Source: Pontibacter ruber (GTDB lineage: Bacteria; Bacteroidota; Bacteroidia; Cytophagales; Hymenobacteraceae). From it: DNA of 64,000 nucleotides. How positions within the stretch are numbered: position 1 is the stretch's first letter; the number at the start of each line of letters is the position of its first letter. Where the stretch lies: NCBI RefSeq assembly GCF_023630205.1, contig NZ_JALPRR010000003.1, positions 682,001 to 746,000 on the forward strand, read 5' to 3'. The position numbers and the translations under genes are program-made. The notes below the pieces were generated by a model. The model saw only the letters and a list, made by a program, of their open reading frames with translations. It was not told the origin of the DNA and searched no databases. Positions 35,762-44,545 of the stretch are shown one piece after another.

Positions 35762-36868
35762 TTAAACAATAGCATGATATAGATTGCCAGTACACTCAGC
35801 GGTTGTTTGCCATTGAAAATTAGTTGCACGGGCTACGCCTTTTTGTGCATATATATTCCGGAGTTCTGTATTCTCTAAAATTTGCTCTGTAGCATGTATC
35901 ATTTCTTCTGCTGAGGTTGGATCAAAATAAAGTGCCGCCTTACCTCCCACTTCAGGCAAGGAACTAGTGTTACTGAGCAGGGCAGGGCAACCGCAGGAGA
36001 AAGCCTCAACTACCGGAATGCCAAATCCTTCATACAAAGAAGGAAAAACAAAGGCAGTAGCATGGCGGTAGAGGGTAGATAGTTTTTCATCATTAATTGC
36101 AACCTGCCGGATACGATTTTGTAGCCTGAGTGTAGCAATCAGCGTCAATTCTTCTTTATTGAAGCTTCCGCCTCCCGCACATATAAGGTGTAAATTGTTA
36201 TACTTCCGAAACAATGAGCTAATAGCACGCAAGTAACTTTGAAAATTCTTGTACAACGCCCGATTGCCTACAAATAACAAATATTGTTCCGGTAAATTTT
36301 GTTTCAGCGTTGGGTCTTGAATGGAGGGGGAGAGGGAACTTGCCAGGTAAATCACCTCAATCTTCTCTTCAGGTATCTTATAATATTCTACAATATCTTT
36401 TTTAGTATTCTCTGATACGGCAATCACCGCTGCAGCTTTTTCCAGCAGTTTCTTCTTTTGGCTTAAATTTACATCGTTAAGATTTTCATACTTATGTTGG
36501 TACCGCTCATGAATGAGGTCGTGGCATGTAAGTACAAATGGTACTTGGCCTAGTCTACCAAGTATAGCTGCATTGTAATAAGTTGGATGAACAAGATCTA
36601 TTTTCTTATTCTTCAATATCCTTGCGCTGACATATCTGTTGTATTCATACATCAGACGTCCTTTGCCGCGGAAGTTTCTGGCTGGGAAGAATGGGCTGAA
36701 AGATTTACTTTTCAGTTGTGGGAGGTAGGCATTATTCGTGAATGTTAGTCCTACTTCGAAGTCTACTAGCTTATTGTTTTCGAACTGTTGCATCAGTTCA
36801 AAAAAGTATCTGGAAATGCCTCCGTAGGTTTGAGTAGAAAATATCTGATGATCAAAAAGTACTCTCAC
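35762..36868 (-). CDS. Glycosyltransferase family 4
   Basis: 368 residues, GT-B fold. FSTQTYGGISRYFFELMQQF is the donor-loop start, VPFVLTCHDLIHERYQ the acceptor side, and the C-terminal half has EQYLLFVGNRALYKNFQSYLRAI and FVFPSLYEGFGIPVVEAFSCGCPALLSNTSSLPEVGGKAALYFDP, with both Glu residues of the E-x7-E motif. Close in pattern to mannosyltransferases of O-antigen loci (WbpY/MtfB-like), but specificity is not proven. It overlaps the methyltransferase gene by four bases. Confidence 0.9.
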   Translation of the reverse strand: MRVLFDHQIFSTQTYGGISRYFFELMQQFENNKLVDFEVGLTFTNNAYLPQLKSKSFSPFFPARNFRGKGRLMYEYNRYVSARILKNKKIDLVHPTYYNAAILGRLGQVPFVLTCHDLIHERYQHKYENLNDVNLSQKKKLLEKAAAVIAVSENTKKDIVEYYKIPEEKIEVIYLASSLSPSIQDPTLKQNLPEQYLLFVGNRALYKNFQSYLRAISSLFRKYNNLHLICAGGGSFNKEELTLIATLRLQNRIRQVAINDEKLSTLYRHATAFVFPSLYEGFGIPVVEAFSCGCPALLSNTSSLPEVGGKAALYFDPTSAEEMIHATEQILENTELRNIYAQKGVARATNFQWQTTAECTGNLYHAIV

Positions 36869-37677
36869 AAATGGTTTTCTAAGTTGAGTTTGTGTTTAAT
36901 ATTGAGAAAGTCAGTCTGGAGCAGCGATTTTCCAGAAGTTATGCCTTTTACTAGCAAAGAAATTTTGTGGTAGCATAGCAGCCTGAAGAGCAAAGGGCTA
37001 ATCTTTTTCCTAGTTAAAAGATGCAGTGTTGATCCATTGGTATAAAAATTCATTGAAAAATAATCTGCCATTTTTTGTAAAGACGCTTTCGTGTAGAAGG
37101 CGATATGTTGTCCTGTTTCAGGTGCCAGATACCACCATGTATTAGGATTTATAGACTGATTAGTGGGCACAAGCTCTGTTGAGAACAAGATATTATCACT
37201 AAAGACTAACATCTTTTCTACTTCCTGCATTGGGTTTTCCAAGTGCTCGAATACCTCAAAAGCTGTCAGTACTTCAAACCTTTGATTTATAGACAGGTCA
37301 TTAACATCAAAGTTCTTTGCAAAAATATTGTCACAGTATGTATCATGGCGGTAAAAATCGAATCCGATATCCCGTAACATCCGAACGAGTACTCCATACC
37401 CGCCACCATAATCTATAAATCTTGCTTTGGAGTCGAAGAAAGATCTGATCATAGAGGCTACAATTGGCTTGAAGAGTTCATTCCTGTATAGCAAGCCAAT
37501 GTCCAGGCTGGTGATTGCGTTGCTGTATGCCTCCGGCAACCAATATGGTTTTTCTGTTTGATAGAAGCCGCAATTAGTACAGGTAAAATACTGAACATCA
37601 TGTTTATGAAGAACTTTCGCCCGGAAGGCTTTCTTAACCTCAGCCTTACAAATTTTACAGTTCATAACGTAATCCAT
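36865..37677 (-). CDS. class I methyltransferase with N-terminal zinc ribbon
   Basis: 270 residues; the ATG at 37665 is an alternative. Two CxxC pairs (NCKICKAE and FTCTNCGFYQT) form a zinc ribbon. Motif I is RFIDYGGGYGVLVRMLRDIG, and LTAFEVFEHLENPMQEVEKML matches the Methyltransf_23 type. The same zinc-ribbon layout is found in C-methyltransferases for deoxysugars and in methyltransferases that cap polysaccharide chains. In this locus it probably modifies a sugar of the repeat unit or ends chain growth. It overlaps the GT4 gene by four bases. Confidence 0.82.
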   Translation of the reverse strand: MDYVMNCKICKAEVKKAFRAKVLHKHDVQYFTCTNCGFYQTEKPYWLPEAYSNAITSLDIGLLYRNELFKPIVASMIRSFFDSKARFIDYGGGYGVLVRMLRDIGFDFYRHDTYCDNIFAKNFDVNDLSINQRFEVLTAFEVFEHLENPMQEVEKMLVFSDNILFSTELVPTNQSINPNTWWYLAPETGQHIAFYTKASLQKMADYFSMNFYTNGSTLHLLTRKKISPLLFRLLCYHKISLLVKGITSGKSLLQTDFLNIKHKLNLENHL

Positions 37678-37769
37678 ATTGTCACAGGATTTTATAATTA
37701 TGGAAATACCAGTAAATGTCAGCCAAAGAGCAAACGTTGGCAGTTATACTTCATCAACTTATGCTTATT

Positions 37770-39245
37770 TTAAGCTGCAGCCTGTAATTTTTTGAATAGT
37801 ACAAAGTATAGCAGAATAAAGCTTAAGCCAAGAGCCAGCAGCTTTAATGGTATAGAAGGTACCAGAATAAACGTTATAATAGCAATGCTTGGTAAAAGAA
37901 GTTTCAGGCCAGCTAATTTATCGAAATCATGTAATACCCTTCTGTGGAGAATGTTATACAGCAACGGAGAGGTTAAAGCGATAACAATAACTTTACCCCA
38001 AACCAAGCCAGATTCACCCATAATTTTAAATAGGATAACCATAGCTAGGGCTGTTGCTGCAGTATTCAAACCCATAATGAGCGTATTTAATCTTATATGC
38101 CCTGAAGCAATCAGGTAATAATAGGGTATGACTGATGTGATGAGAAGAACTTCAAAGCACAGAAACAAGGTAATAAAGTTTTGGGCCAGTGAGTAATCTT
38201 CTTCACCAAGCCATAAAGTAAAAACATAATCCTGAATAAATACCAAGGCCGCTATACCTATAATACCTAACGTTATAACCAGGAGTTGCATACGATAATA
38301 GATAGGTTTTATTTCTTGCTTTTGCTCAATACGCTTGGTGATCAGTGGGAAAATAAAGCCGGCCCCGGCCGCAAATACATTATGTATCTGAGTAGCTACC
38401 AATAAACCGATTGAGTAGTAAGCCAAAGTTTCCATATTTACGGCTGCCGCAACTATGTAGCGGTCTAGCTGCGCCGAAAATACACCAATTATAGTTTGTA
38501 CCCATGCCCATGAACTAAAAGTAAATACCTCTTTAACTGTTGCCTTATCGAAGTCGGGAATAAAAGTACGTAACCCTAATTTACGAGCTACAAGAGCTCC
38601 CTCTACAATAATTGACAGAAGTGAAACAGCCACATTACTCCAGAGTATTGTAGAAAGTGAATAACCAGACAAAACAAGAGCTACACCTGCCATCAGCATA
38701 ATGGCTTTAGCCAGAATTGAGATTTTTGAATAAATATCGAATCTTTCGAAAGCTTTGAAGTAAGCGAAGAAGATCTGCTCCAACAATCTAAGAGAAAAAG
38801 CCACGGTAGCTATCTGTAAAGCAACTATAGCTTCTGCTTGTAATCTAGGCGTGATTTTGAACAGATCGGAGTAGACCAGCCATTTGGAAGTTAGCATAAC
38901 CAGTAAAACAGCCAGTACAAACACAACTAAAGTTATACTATAAGTTGCCCTGAAAATTCTTACAATTCCTTCTTTGTCTTCTAAAGCTCTGTACTTTGAT
39001 ATGAATTTGATGGTTGCATCACTCAGACCACCATTTAATACACCAATCCCAGCTATAAGGGAGTTTATTAGCATCCAGAGGCCATATAATTCAGCACCGA
39101 GGTGTTTGAGAAAAATAGGTGTTGCAAGCAGGTACATTGCAGGATAGATCACCACATCAGCAATGCTCCAATAGGCATTTTTGAAGTTAGGAGATTTTAA
39201 TATCTTGTTTTTCTGCTCGTTATACTTGTTTAATTTATTTAACAT
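37770..39245 (-). CDS. Wzx-type oligosaccharide flippase
   Basis: 491 residues with about 12-14 membrane helices in the MOP/polysaccharide transporter fold. VVIYPAMYLLATPIFLKHLGAELYGLWMLINSLIAGIGVLNGGLSDATIKFISKYRA is the typical start, and the DRYIVAAAVNMETLAYYSIG segment is seen in Wzx proteins. It flips undecaprenyl-linked repeat units to the periplasmic face. It is the first gene of the minus-strand operon; the 256-bp gap to the divergent glycosyltransferase should hold both promoters. Minus-strand -7-like boxes are seen at 39277-39284 and 39317-39324, neither with a well-spaced -33. Confidence 0.9.
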   Translation of the reverse strand: MLNKLNKYNEQKNKILKSPNFKNAYWSIADVVIYPAMYLLATPIFLKHLGAELYGLWMLINSLIAGIGVLNGGLSDATIKFISKYRALEDKEGIVRIFRATYSITLVVFVLAVLLVMLTSKWLVYSDLFKITPRLQAEAIVALQIATVAFSLRLLEQIFFAYFKAFERFDIYSKISILAKAIMLMAGVALVLSGYSLSTILWSNVAVSLLSIIVEGALVARKLGLRTFIPDFDKATVKEVFTFSSWAWVQTIIGVFSAQLDRYIVAAAVNMETLAYYSIGLLVATQIHNVFAAGAGFIFPLITKRIEQKQEIKPIYYRMQLLVITLGIIGIAALVFIQDYVFTLWLGEEDYSLAQNFITLFLCFEVLLITSVIPYYYLIASGHIRLNTLIMGLNTAATALAMVILFKIMGESGLVWGKVIVIALTSPLLYNILHRRVLHDFDKLAGLKLLLPSIAIITFILVPSIPLKLLALGLSFILLYFVLFKKLQAAA

Positions 39246-39462
39246 AAATATCGAAAACTACAGCGCATTAAAGCTGCAAAAATATTTTACCACCTTACAA
39301 GATGTATAAAATGTGGCAAAGATAACTTTTTGTAGAGCAAATTATAAACTTAGTCTGGATAATTGCCAGATAAGTGGACATTTAGCTGATGCTCAGTTTT
39401 ATCCTAATGAAGTTTTATTGTTGCTTACCTCATGGGCAGGTGCCTCCTTGAAATATTATCAT

Positions 39463-39470
39463 TAGTTTTG
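39463..39470 (+). promoter_or_regulatory. Candidate -7 element for divergent glycosyltransferase
   Basis: TAGTTTTG matches TANNTTTG. It would start transcription near 39477, which leaves a 25-base leader before the ATG at 39502 and argues against the upstream TTG at 39478. No -33 TTTG is found at 19-21 bases. Confidence 0.45.
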
Positions 39471-39501
39471 TATTCTATTGGCAATTTATGCTTGTTTATC
39501 A

Positions 39502-40605
39502 ATGAGAGTAGTTCATGTTGTAGAGTGCTTCGCGGCAGGCACCGCACATTTTGTTAATCTGCTAACCCGTTATACTATTGGTTGTGAGCATGTTGTAATT
39601 CATGGCGAACGTCTTGATGAAATTAAAGCGGAACTTGTAAAAGCCAAGTTTCCTAATGATGTAACCTTTATTAAGTGGGAAGGTGCCCAACGTGAAATAA
39701 GGCCAGGCCACGACCTGAAAGCTTTGACCACGCTGTTGAAGATTTTGAAAGGGCTGGAATTTGATGTAGTGCACTTACACTCATCCAAAGCAGGATTTTT
39801 GGGAAGGGTTGCATGTTTTATGTTGGGTATCAAAAACGTTGTTTATACTCCAAACGGAGCGGCTTTTTCAAGGGAGGATGTCTCTGAGAGAAAAAAGAAA
39901 ATGTATATAACGCTTGAAAAGATTGCTTACAAGCTATCTGGTCAGGTCGTTTGCTGCTCTTTGTCTGAAGCCCAGAACTATCATAAAATTGGTATTGATG
40001 CCACCTACATCAACAATGGTACCACACTTCCTCAACTCTCTGGTGTTGCAGGCATGGATGCTAATGAGGTGAAGGTTGAGGATGTATTTACCATAGTCAC
40101 TTGTGGCAGGGTAACGGAACAGAAAAATCCTGTCCTGTTTAATCAGATCGCTGCTTCATTTGCTCATCGATCAGATGTACGTTTTGTATGGATCGGAAGC
40201 GGTGATGAGGATCAGACATGCCTTCTTAGTTCCCCGAACATTAATATTACAGGCTGGCTTCCTAAAGAAGAGGTGCTTGCAACAATACAAAAAGCTGATT
40301 TATACTTATCATCTGCTCTTTGGGAAGGACTGCCTTTTTCTGTACTTGAAGCTTTAAGCTTAGGTAAGTGCCTCCTGTTGTCTAAGTGCGTTGGAAACGT
40401 TGATCTTGTGAGAGATGGATATAATGGTTTTAGTTATCGAACAGCAGCAGAGGCTGTAGAAAAAATAGAATGGCTCCTTGGGAATCGTGAAATCTTAAAG
40501 GAAATGGCAGCGCATTCGCGCGCGTGGTGTGAAAAGGATTTTGATGTTGAAGTGGTCTTTAAAAAATATGAGGAACTCTATCAATCATTGGTTTTAGGCG
40601 AATGA
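39502..40605 (+). CDS. Glycosyltransferase family 4, EpsD-like
   Basis: 367 residues from the ATG at 39502; an in-frame TTG eight codons upstream would fall at the predicted transcription start. MRVVHVVECFAAGTAHFVNLL is the donor-side loop, DVVHLHSSKAGFLGRVA and NVVYTPNGAAFSREDVSERKK continue the N-domain, and VCCSLSEAQNYHKIGI leads to VTCGRVTEQKNP and LYLSSALWEGLPFSVLEALSLGKCLLLSKCVGNVDLV, with the E-x7-E motif. This is the layout of EpsD/CapM-type enzymes that act early on lipid-linked sugars. It is transcribed away from the main operon with wzz-like downstream. Confidence 0.9.
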   Translation: MRVVHVVECFAAGTAHFVNLLTRYTIGCEHVVIHGERLDEIKAELVKAKFPNDVTFIKWEGAQREIRPGHDLKALTTLLKILKGLEFDVVHLHSSKAGFLGRVACFMLGIKNVVYTPNGAAFSREDVSERKKKMYITLEKIAYKLSGQVVCCSLSEAQNYHKIGIDATYINNGTTLPQLSGVAGMDANEVKVEDVFTIVTCGRVTEQKNPVLFNQIAASFAHRSDVRFVWIGSGDEDQTCLLSSPNINITGWLPKEEVLATIQKADLYLSSALWEGLPFSVLEALSLGKCLLLSKCVGNVDLVRDGYNGFSYRTAAEAVEKIEWLLGNREILKEMAAHSRAWCEKDFDVEVVFKKYEELYQSLVLGE

Positions 40606-40672
40606 TAGATGTAAAATGTGTAACCTCCTGCATTTTGACAGTTGCCCTCATATTTATTCAACAAAGTATAGT

Positions 40673-40708
40673 TTTGGCTATAAAGTATGGCTTTAATATT
40701 TACTTTTG
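40673..40708 (+). promoter_or_regulatory. Promoter candidate for wzz-like gene
   Basis: TTTG at 40673-40676 and TACTTTTG at 40701-40708, a full match to TANNTTTG. The 24-base spacer is slightly longer than usual. The -7 box ends 25 bases before the start codon. Confidence 0.55.
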
Positions 40709-40733
40709 TTTTCATTAAGCATTATCAATTAAA

Positions 40734-41642
40734 ATGTATCAAAACACCAATGAAACCGAGAAGCCCCTTTCACGAAAAAGGGCCGATGATGAAATAGATG
40801 TACGTGATATACTACGCGGTATAAAAAATATCTTTCTTAGCATAGGGCAGGGTATAAGTGATTTAAGCTCGTTGATCATTAAGAGGTTTTTACTAGTGTT
40901 TGTATTGATATTAGCAGGATTTCTTCTCAGTTATGGCGCTTTTTATATCACTAAGCCTTATTACACTTCTTCCATGACGTTAATGCTCACTGATATCCGG
41001 AATGAGTTTGTGGAAGATCAACTGGCAAAGCTTAGTGATCTTATCGCTGACGATGATTTTGAAGCTGTGGCAACCCGATTGGAGATTGATTTGGATACAG
41101 CTAAAAAAATCAAAAAAATGGAGTTCTCTAACCTGGACCAGGACCGGGTAGATGAGGACAGTATTCTGACAGGTTCACCGTTCCGGATCGAACTTACCCT
41201 CTACGACAACCACTTGTTCAGTACAATGGAGCCTGCTTTAGCCAGCTACATTGAGAATAATCGCTTCTTTTATAAACAAAAAAATATAAAGAAGCGCCAG
41301 GTAGAAAGCATGATCAATAAGTATAAAAATCAAATAGCATCTATCGATAGCATTAAAACAGCTGTTATTGCACCGCGAGGACCCGTTAATGGATTTGTTT
41401 ACGGAGAACCGATTGACCCCACGAATCTATACAGACAAAGTATGACCATGTATGAAGAACAGGTTAAACTTGAGAGTGAGCTAGATCAATTAAATAGCAT
41501 ACAAGTAGTGACTGGATTTTCTCCACGCAGATTACCAACTGGGCCAAACCTGCTGCTGTTCCTGTTCATTGGTGGGTTGCTAGGATTTCTTACCGCACTT
41601 TTTTGGGCGCTCAAACTTGAATCCAGAGCTAAAAAAGTATAA
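40734..41642 (+). CDS. Wzz-like chain-length determinant protein
   Basis: 302 residues. A cytosolic N-terminal region of about 50 residues (IDVRDILRGIKNIFLSIGQGISDLSSLI) precedes helix one (RFLLVFVLILAGFLLSYGAFYI). A periplasmic domain with coiled-coil helices follows (KQKNIKKRQVESMINKYKNQIASI), then PTGPNLLLFLFIGGLLGFLTALFWAL, the second helix with the Pro-rich entry typical of Wzz. There is no tyrosine-kinase domain, so it is a Wzz-type rather than a Wzc-type co-polymerase. It should set polymer length with the Wzy in the locus. It ends in a 22-bp perfect hairpin. Confidence 0.82.
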   Translation: MYQNTNETEKPLSRKRADDEIDVRDILRGIKNIFLSIGQGISDLSSLIIKRFLLVFVLILAGFLLSYGAFYITKPYYTSSMTLMLTDIRNEFVEDQLAKLSDLIADDDFEAVATRLEIDLDTAKKIKKMEFSNLDQDRVDEDSILTGSPFRIELTLYDNHLFSTMEPALASYIENNRFFYKQKNIKKRQVESMINKYKNQIASIDSIKTAVIAPRGPVNGFVYGEPIDPTNLYRQSMTMYEEQVKLESELDQLNSIQVVTGFSPRRLPTGPNLLLFLFIGGLLGFLTALFWALKLESRAKKV

Positions 41643-41667
41643 CTGCCTAGCTTCCTCAGCTATTTCA

Positions 41668-41715
41668 AAAGCCAAACGCCCCACTGTCTCTCAAGACAGT
41701 GGGGCGTTTGGCTTT
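41668..41715. terminator. Long perfect hairpin terminator after wzz-like gene
   Basis: Arms 41668-41689 and 41694-41715 are exact complements: a 22-bp stem with loop CTCA. Lies between the wzz-like gene and the convergent GNAT-nitrilase gene ending at 41729, so it can stop both. Confidence 0.85.
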
Positions 41716-41728
41716 AAGTAAAGTATAG

Positions 41729-43288
41729 CTACTCTTCCTTCCGTACGACCCAGCTCAGGTTGTAGAGATCTTTGCGGCGATCACGGAGGTTACGCACGCT
41801 GCCGGCGGTATTCAGGTCCTTTAATAAGTCCAGGTCCAGGTCGGCGATCAGGGTCATCTCGGTGTTCGGAGTGGCTTCGGCTACCACCGCATCGTGCGGG
41901 AAGGCAAAGTCAGAAGGGGAGAAGACGGCTGATTGCGAGTACTGGATGTCCATGTTCTCTACCTTTGGCAGGTTGCCCACACTGCCCGTGATGGCTACGT
42001 AGCACTCGTTTTCGATAGCACGTGCCTGGGAGCAAAGGCGCACCCGCAGGTAGGCGTTCTTGGTATCGGTCCAGAAGGGTACGAACAGAATCTTCATGTC
42101 CATATCGGAAAGCATACGGGCAAGCTCCGGGAACTCTACATCGTAGCAGATCAGGATACCAATCTTACCAATGTCTGTGTCGAAGATCTTCAGCTTATGG
42201 CCACCGCGCATACCCCAGTAGTGCGATTCGTCCGGCGTTACGTGCAGCTTGTACTGTTTGTCATAGGTGCCATCACGACGGCAGAGGTAGCTAACGTTGT
42301 AGAGCTTATTATCATAATACTCCGGCATGCTGCCCGCAATGATGTTGATGTTGTACGACAGGGCCAGGTGTATCATCCGCTCCCGGATCTCATCAGTATA
42401 CTCAGCCATACTTCGGATCGCTTCTGAAGGGGATTCCTCGTTTGTAAGGGCCATCAGAGGAGCATTGAAGAACTCCGGAAATACGACGATATCCGACTTA
42501 TAGGAACTCACCGTATCCACGAAGAACTCTACCTGCTGCATGAAATCATCTATGTCCTTGATGGCGCGCATCTGCCATTGCACGATGCCAATTCGCACAA
42601 TGGTCTTCTTGCCACCAATCAGCTTCTCTTTTTCCTCATAATACACGTTGATCCACTCCAGCAGCGTAGCATAGGCCTTCGATTCTTTGTCTTCGGGCAT
42701 GTAGCCTTTGAGGATGCGGCGCACGTGGAATTCGTTGCTCAGCTGGAAGGATAACACCGGGTCAGAAAGCTCCTTGTTGCGCACCATTTCGATGTACTTG
42801 GCAGGAGTGAGCTTGTCTGAATAATCCTTATAACCCGGTATACGGCCCCCTGCAATAATGCCGCGCAGGTTCAGCTTCTCGCACATCTCCTTACGGGCAT
42901 CGTACAAACGGCGGCCCAGGCGCAGGTTACGGTAATCGGGGTGCACAAATACGTCGATGCCGTACAGCGTGTCGCCTTCCGGATCGTGGGTCTTAAAGTT
43001 ACCTTTGTCCACGATCTGCTCATAGGTATGTTTGTCGCCGTACTCGGCGTATTCAATTATAAGGCTAAGTGCAACCGCTACTACTTTGCCCTTGTCTTCA
43101 ATACAAATCTGGCCTTCCGGAAACTTTTTCAGCAGGTTCGAGAATTCTTTTCGTGTCCAGGCACCCATGCTTGAATACACGATTTCCATGATCTCCTTTA
43201 CCTCCTTATAATCTTTCAGCTCCAGCTGGCGCAGTAATAATCTGTGTTCGGTATGTTCTTCGTTCTTTTCACTCATAAAATTGGACAT
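41729..43288 (-). CDS. GNAT acetyltransferase-carbon-nitrogen hydrolase fusion
   Basis: 519 residues from MSNFMSEKN at 43288; MSEKN at 43276 is an alternative. An in-frame ATG at 43405 must be ignored because it sits in the loop of the scoB terminator. The N-terminal GNAT domain (about 15-165) has LYGIDVFVHPDYRNLRLGRRLYDARKEMCEKLNLRGIIAGGRI, the acetyl-CoA loop. The C-terminal nitrilase domain has the Glu-Lys-Cys triad: VVFPEFFNAPL (near 273), QYKLHVTPDE (near 347) and GILICYDVEFPEL (near 380). Such two-domain proteins are known in Bacteroidota and other phyla; the amide substrate is unknown. Transcribed alone. Confidence 0.9.
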   Translation of the reverse strand: MSNFMSEKNEEHTEHRLLLRQLELKDYKEVKEIMEIVYSSMGAWTRKEFSNLLKKFPEGQICIEDKGKVVAVALSLIIEYAEYGDKHTYEQIVDKGNFKTHDPEGDTLYGIDVFVHPDYRNLRLGRRLYDARKEMCEKLNLRGIIAGGRIPGYKDYSDKLTPAKYIEMVRNKELSDPVLSFQLSNEFHVRRILKGYMPEDKESKAYATLLEWINVYYEEKEKLIGGKKTIVRIGIVQWQMRAIKDIDDFMQQVEFFVDTVSSYKSDIVVFPEFFNAPLMALTNEESPSEAIRSMAEYTDEIRERMIHLALSYNINIIAGSMPEYYDNKLYNVSYLCRRDGTYDKQYKLHVTPDESHYWGMRGGHKLKIFDTDIGKIGILICYDVEFPELARMLSDMDMKILFVPFWTDTKNAYLRVRLCSQARAIENECYVAITGSVGNLPKVENMDIQYSQSAVFSPSDFAFPHDAVVAEATPNTEMTLIADLDLDLLKDLNTAGSVRNLRDRRKDLYNLSWVVRKEE

Positions 43289-43384
43289 TGCATATACTTG
43301 CTTCCCATATACGGTGAGCAAGTATAGTTTAGATATAATAGAAGTATGAAAGCTCCCGTGCAGGACCCTCTTTAACAAAATTAA

Positions 43385-43422
43385 ATACAAAAGCGCAGCC
43401 TTCATAAGCTGCGCTTTTGTAT
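43385..43422. terminator. Terminator between scoB and the nitrilase fusion
   Basis: Fifteen-pair perfect stem (43385-43399 with 43408-43422) and an 8-base loop. On the minus strand it lies 20 bases past the scoB stop codon, and AAAATTTAATTTTG-like T-rich sequence follows. Confidence 0.85.
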
Positions 43423-43441
43423 GATGTCGTGTATGGTGTTT

Positions 43442-44098
43442 TTAGAGCTGCACTTCCGGTATTTCTCCCTCAATGATCAGTGTACCTTCGGTAGCTTTTT
43501 TGATATCTTCCACACTTACGCCCGGGGCTCGCTCAAGGAGTTTGAATCCCTGTTCGGTTACTTCCAACACGGCCAAGTCAGTAACAATTTTTTTTACACA
43601 TTTGAGACCGGTAATAGGAAGACAGCATTCTTTTAGAAGTTTGGAAGAACCATCGCGGGCAGTGTGCTGCATGGCCACGATAATGTTTTTAGCGGATGCT
43701 ACCAAATCCATGGCGCCGCCCATACCTTTCACCATTTTGCCCGGAATCTTCCAGTTGGCAATGTCGCCTTTTTCAGATACTTCCATAGCGCCCAGTACGG
43801 TCAGGTCCACATGTTCCCCGCGTATCATACCGAAGCTCTCAGAGGAGCTGAAGATAGAAGAGCCGGGGAGTGTGGTGATGGTCTGCTTGCCCGCATTGAT
43901 CAGGTCTGCGTCTACTTTATCTTCGGTAGGGAAGGGTCCCATGCCCAGCAGCCCGTTCTCCGACTGCAGCACCACTTCTATACCTTTGGGAATGTAGTTA
44001 GCAACCAGGGTTGGTATACCAATACCTAGGTTCACGTACATGCCGTTTTTAAGTTCTTTTGCGATGCGTTGCGCTATTTGATTTTTATCTAAAGCCAT
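43442..44098 (-). CDS. scoB: 3-oxoacid CoA-transferase, subunit B
   Basis: 218 residues. With ScoA it moves CoA from succinyl-CoA to acetoacetate or a similar 3-oxoacid. The catalytic Glu47 lies in [16 protein letters not shown], preceded by [67 protein letters not shown] is the subunit B signature. Normally scoA and scoB touch or overlap; here they are parted by a 440-bp inverted-repeat-bounded insert carrying its own small gene on the same strand, so read-through is needed for co-expression. Confidence 0.94.
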   Translation of the reverse strand: MALDKNQIAQRIAKELKNGMYVNLGIGIPTLVANYIPKGIEVVLQSENGLLGMGPFPTEDKVDADLINAGKQTITTLPGSSIFSSSESFGMIRGEHVDLTVLGAMEVSEKGDIANWKIPGKMVKGMGGAMDLVASAKNIIVAMQHTARDGSSKLLKECCLPITGLKCVKKIVTDLAVLEVTEQGFKLLERAPGVSVEDIKKATEGTLIIEGEIPEVQL

Positions 44099-44105
44099 AA
44101 CTTCT

Positions 44106-44545
44106 TGATTTGGAGATTTGAAGATGAGGAGATTAGAAAATGAAAAAACTAACCTCCTTGCTCTCTATTTACTTTTAGCACTGATGATGATTTTGGAAAT
44201 TATTCTTTTGATCGGAATCAGTTTCTCTTGAAGATGCGACGGTTCAGGATAAGAGGGTACTCGCTGACAAAGCAATAGCCAGTAATCAGTTTCTTCTATC
44301 TCTTTAGCCGCAACTTTGAATTTGTGGATGAAGTCCGCTTTGCTTTCAGCATTCTGAGCTTCTCTAACATTTGCACCAATTGAAGTTCCGCTCTTTAAGA
44401 GCTGGTTGGCAATAACAAATTTCCGTTTGCTTTCTAACTCCTCAGCAAAATGGATAACGTCTACTGCGAAATCCAATGTCAATGTTAGTATCAGGTTGTC
44501 TTTCTCCACATTTTCAAATTTTCACATCTTCAAATTTCCAAATCA
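44106..44545 (-). mobile_element. Inverted-repeat-bounded four-helix-bundle (IVS-like) cassette
   Basis: Imperfect terminal inverted repeats at 44106-44142 and 44509-44545 agree at 32 of the first 37 positions when one is reversed and complemented (both begin TGATTTGG, then A-TTTGAAGATG). Between them lies one gene, 44165-44509, whose GTG start is inside the right repeat. The right end meets the TGA stop of scoA exactly, and the left end lies 7 bp before the scoB start codon, so the element fits neatly between two genes that are normally adjacent. No transposase is encoded and no clear target duplication is seen (ACTTC occurs just outside both ends, possibly by chance). The layout recalls 23S rRNA intervening sequences, which are hairpin-bounded and carry the same protein family. 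Confidence 0.65.
44165..44509 (-). CDS. Four-helix-bundle protein, 23S rRNA intervening-sequence family
   Basis: 114 residues, start GTG. The pattern LTLDFAVDVIHFAEEL, FVIANQLLKSGTSIGANVREAQNAESKADFIHKFKVAAKEIEETDYWLLLC matches the S23/IVS family: four antiparallel helices and a basic surface, usually a pentamer. The family is found in intervening sequences of 23S rRNA genes and in stand-alone copies; the diversity-generating-retroelement accessory protein Avd has a related fold. No reverse transcriptase or template repeat is seen here. It lies inside a small inverted-repeat element between scoA and scoB. Molecular role unknown. Confidence 0.88.
   Translation of the reverse strand: MEKDNLILTLTLDFAVDVIHFAEELESKRKFVIANQLLKSGTSIGANVREAQNAESKADFIHKFKVAAKEIEETDYWLLLCQRVPSYPEPSHLQEKLIPIKRIISKIIISAKSK

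Noticed and set aside
43289..43405. N-terminal extension of the GNAT-nitrilase protein from an ATG at 43405
   Set aside because: The ATG is in the loop of the scoB terminator and the added residues look like translated intergenic DNA; the GNAT domain fits a start at 43288 or 43276.
44106..44545. Diversity-generating retroelement
   Set aside because: The four-helix protein is related in fold to Avd, but no reverse transcriptase, template repeat or variable repeat is in the window.
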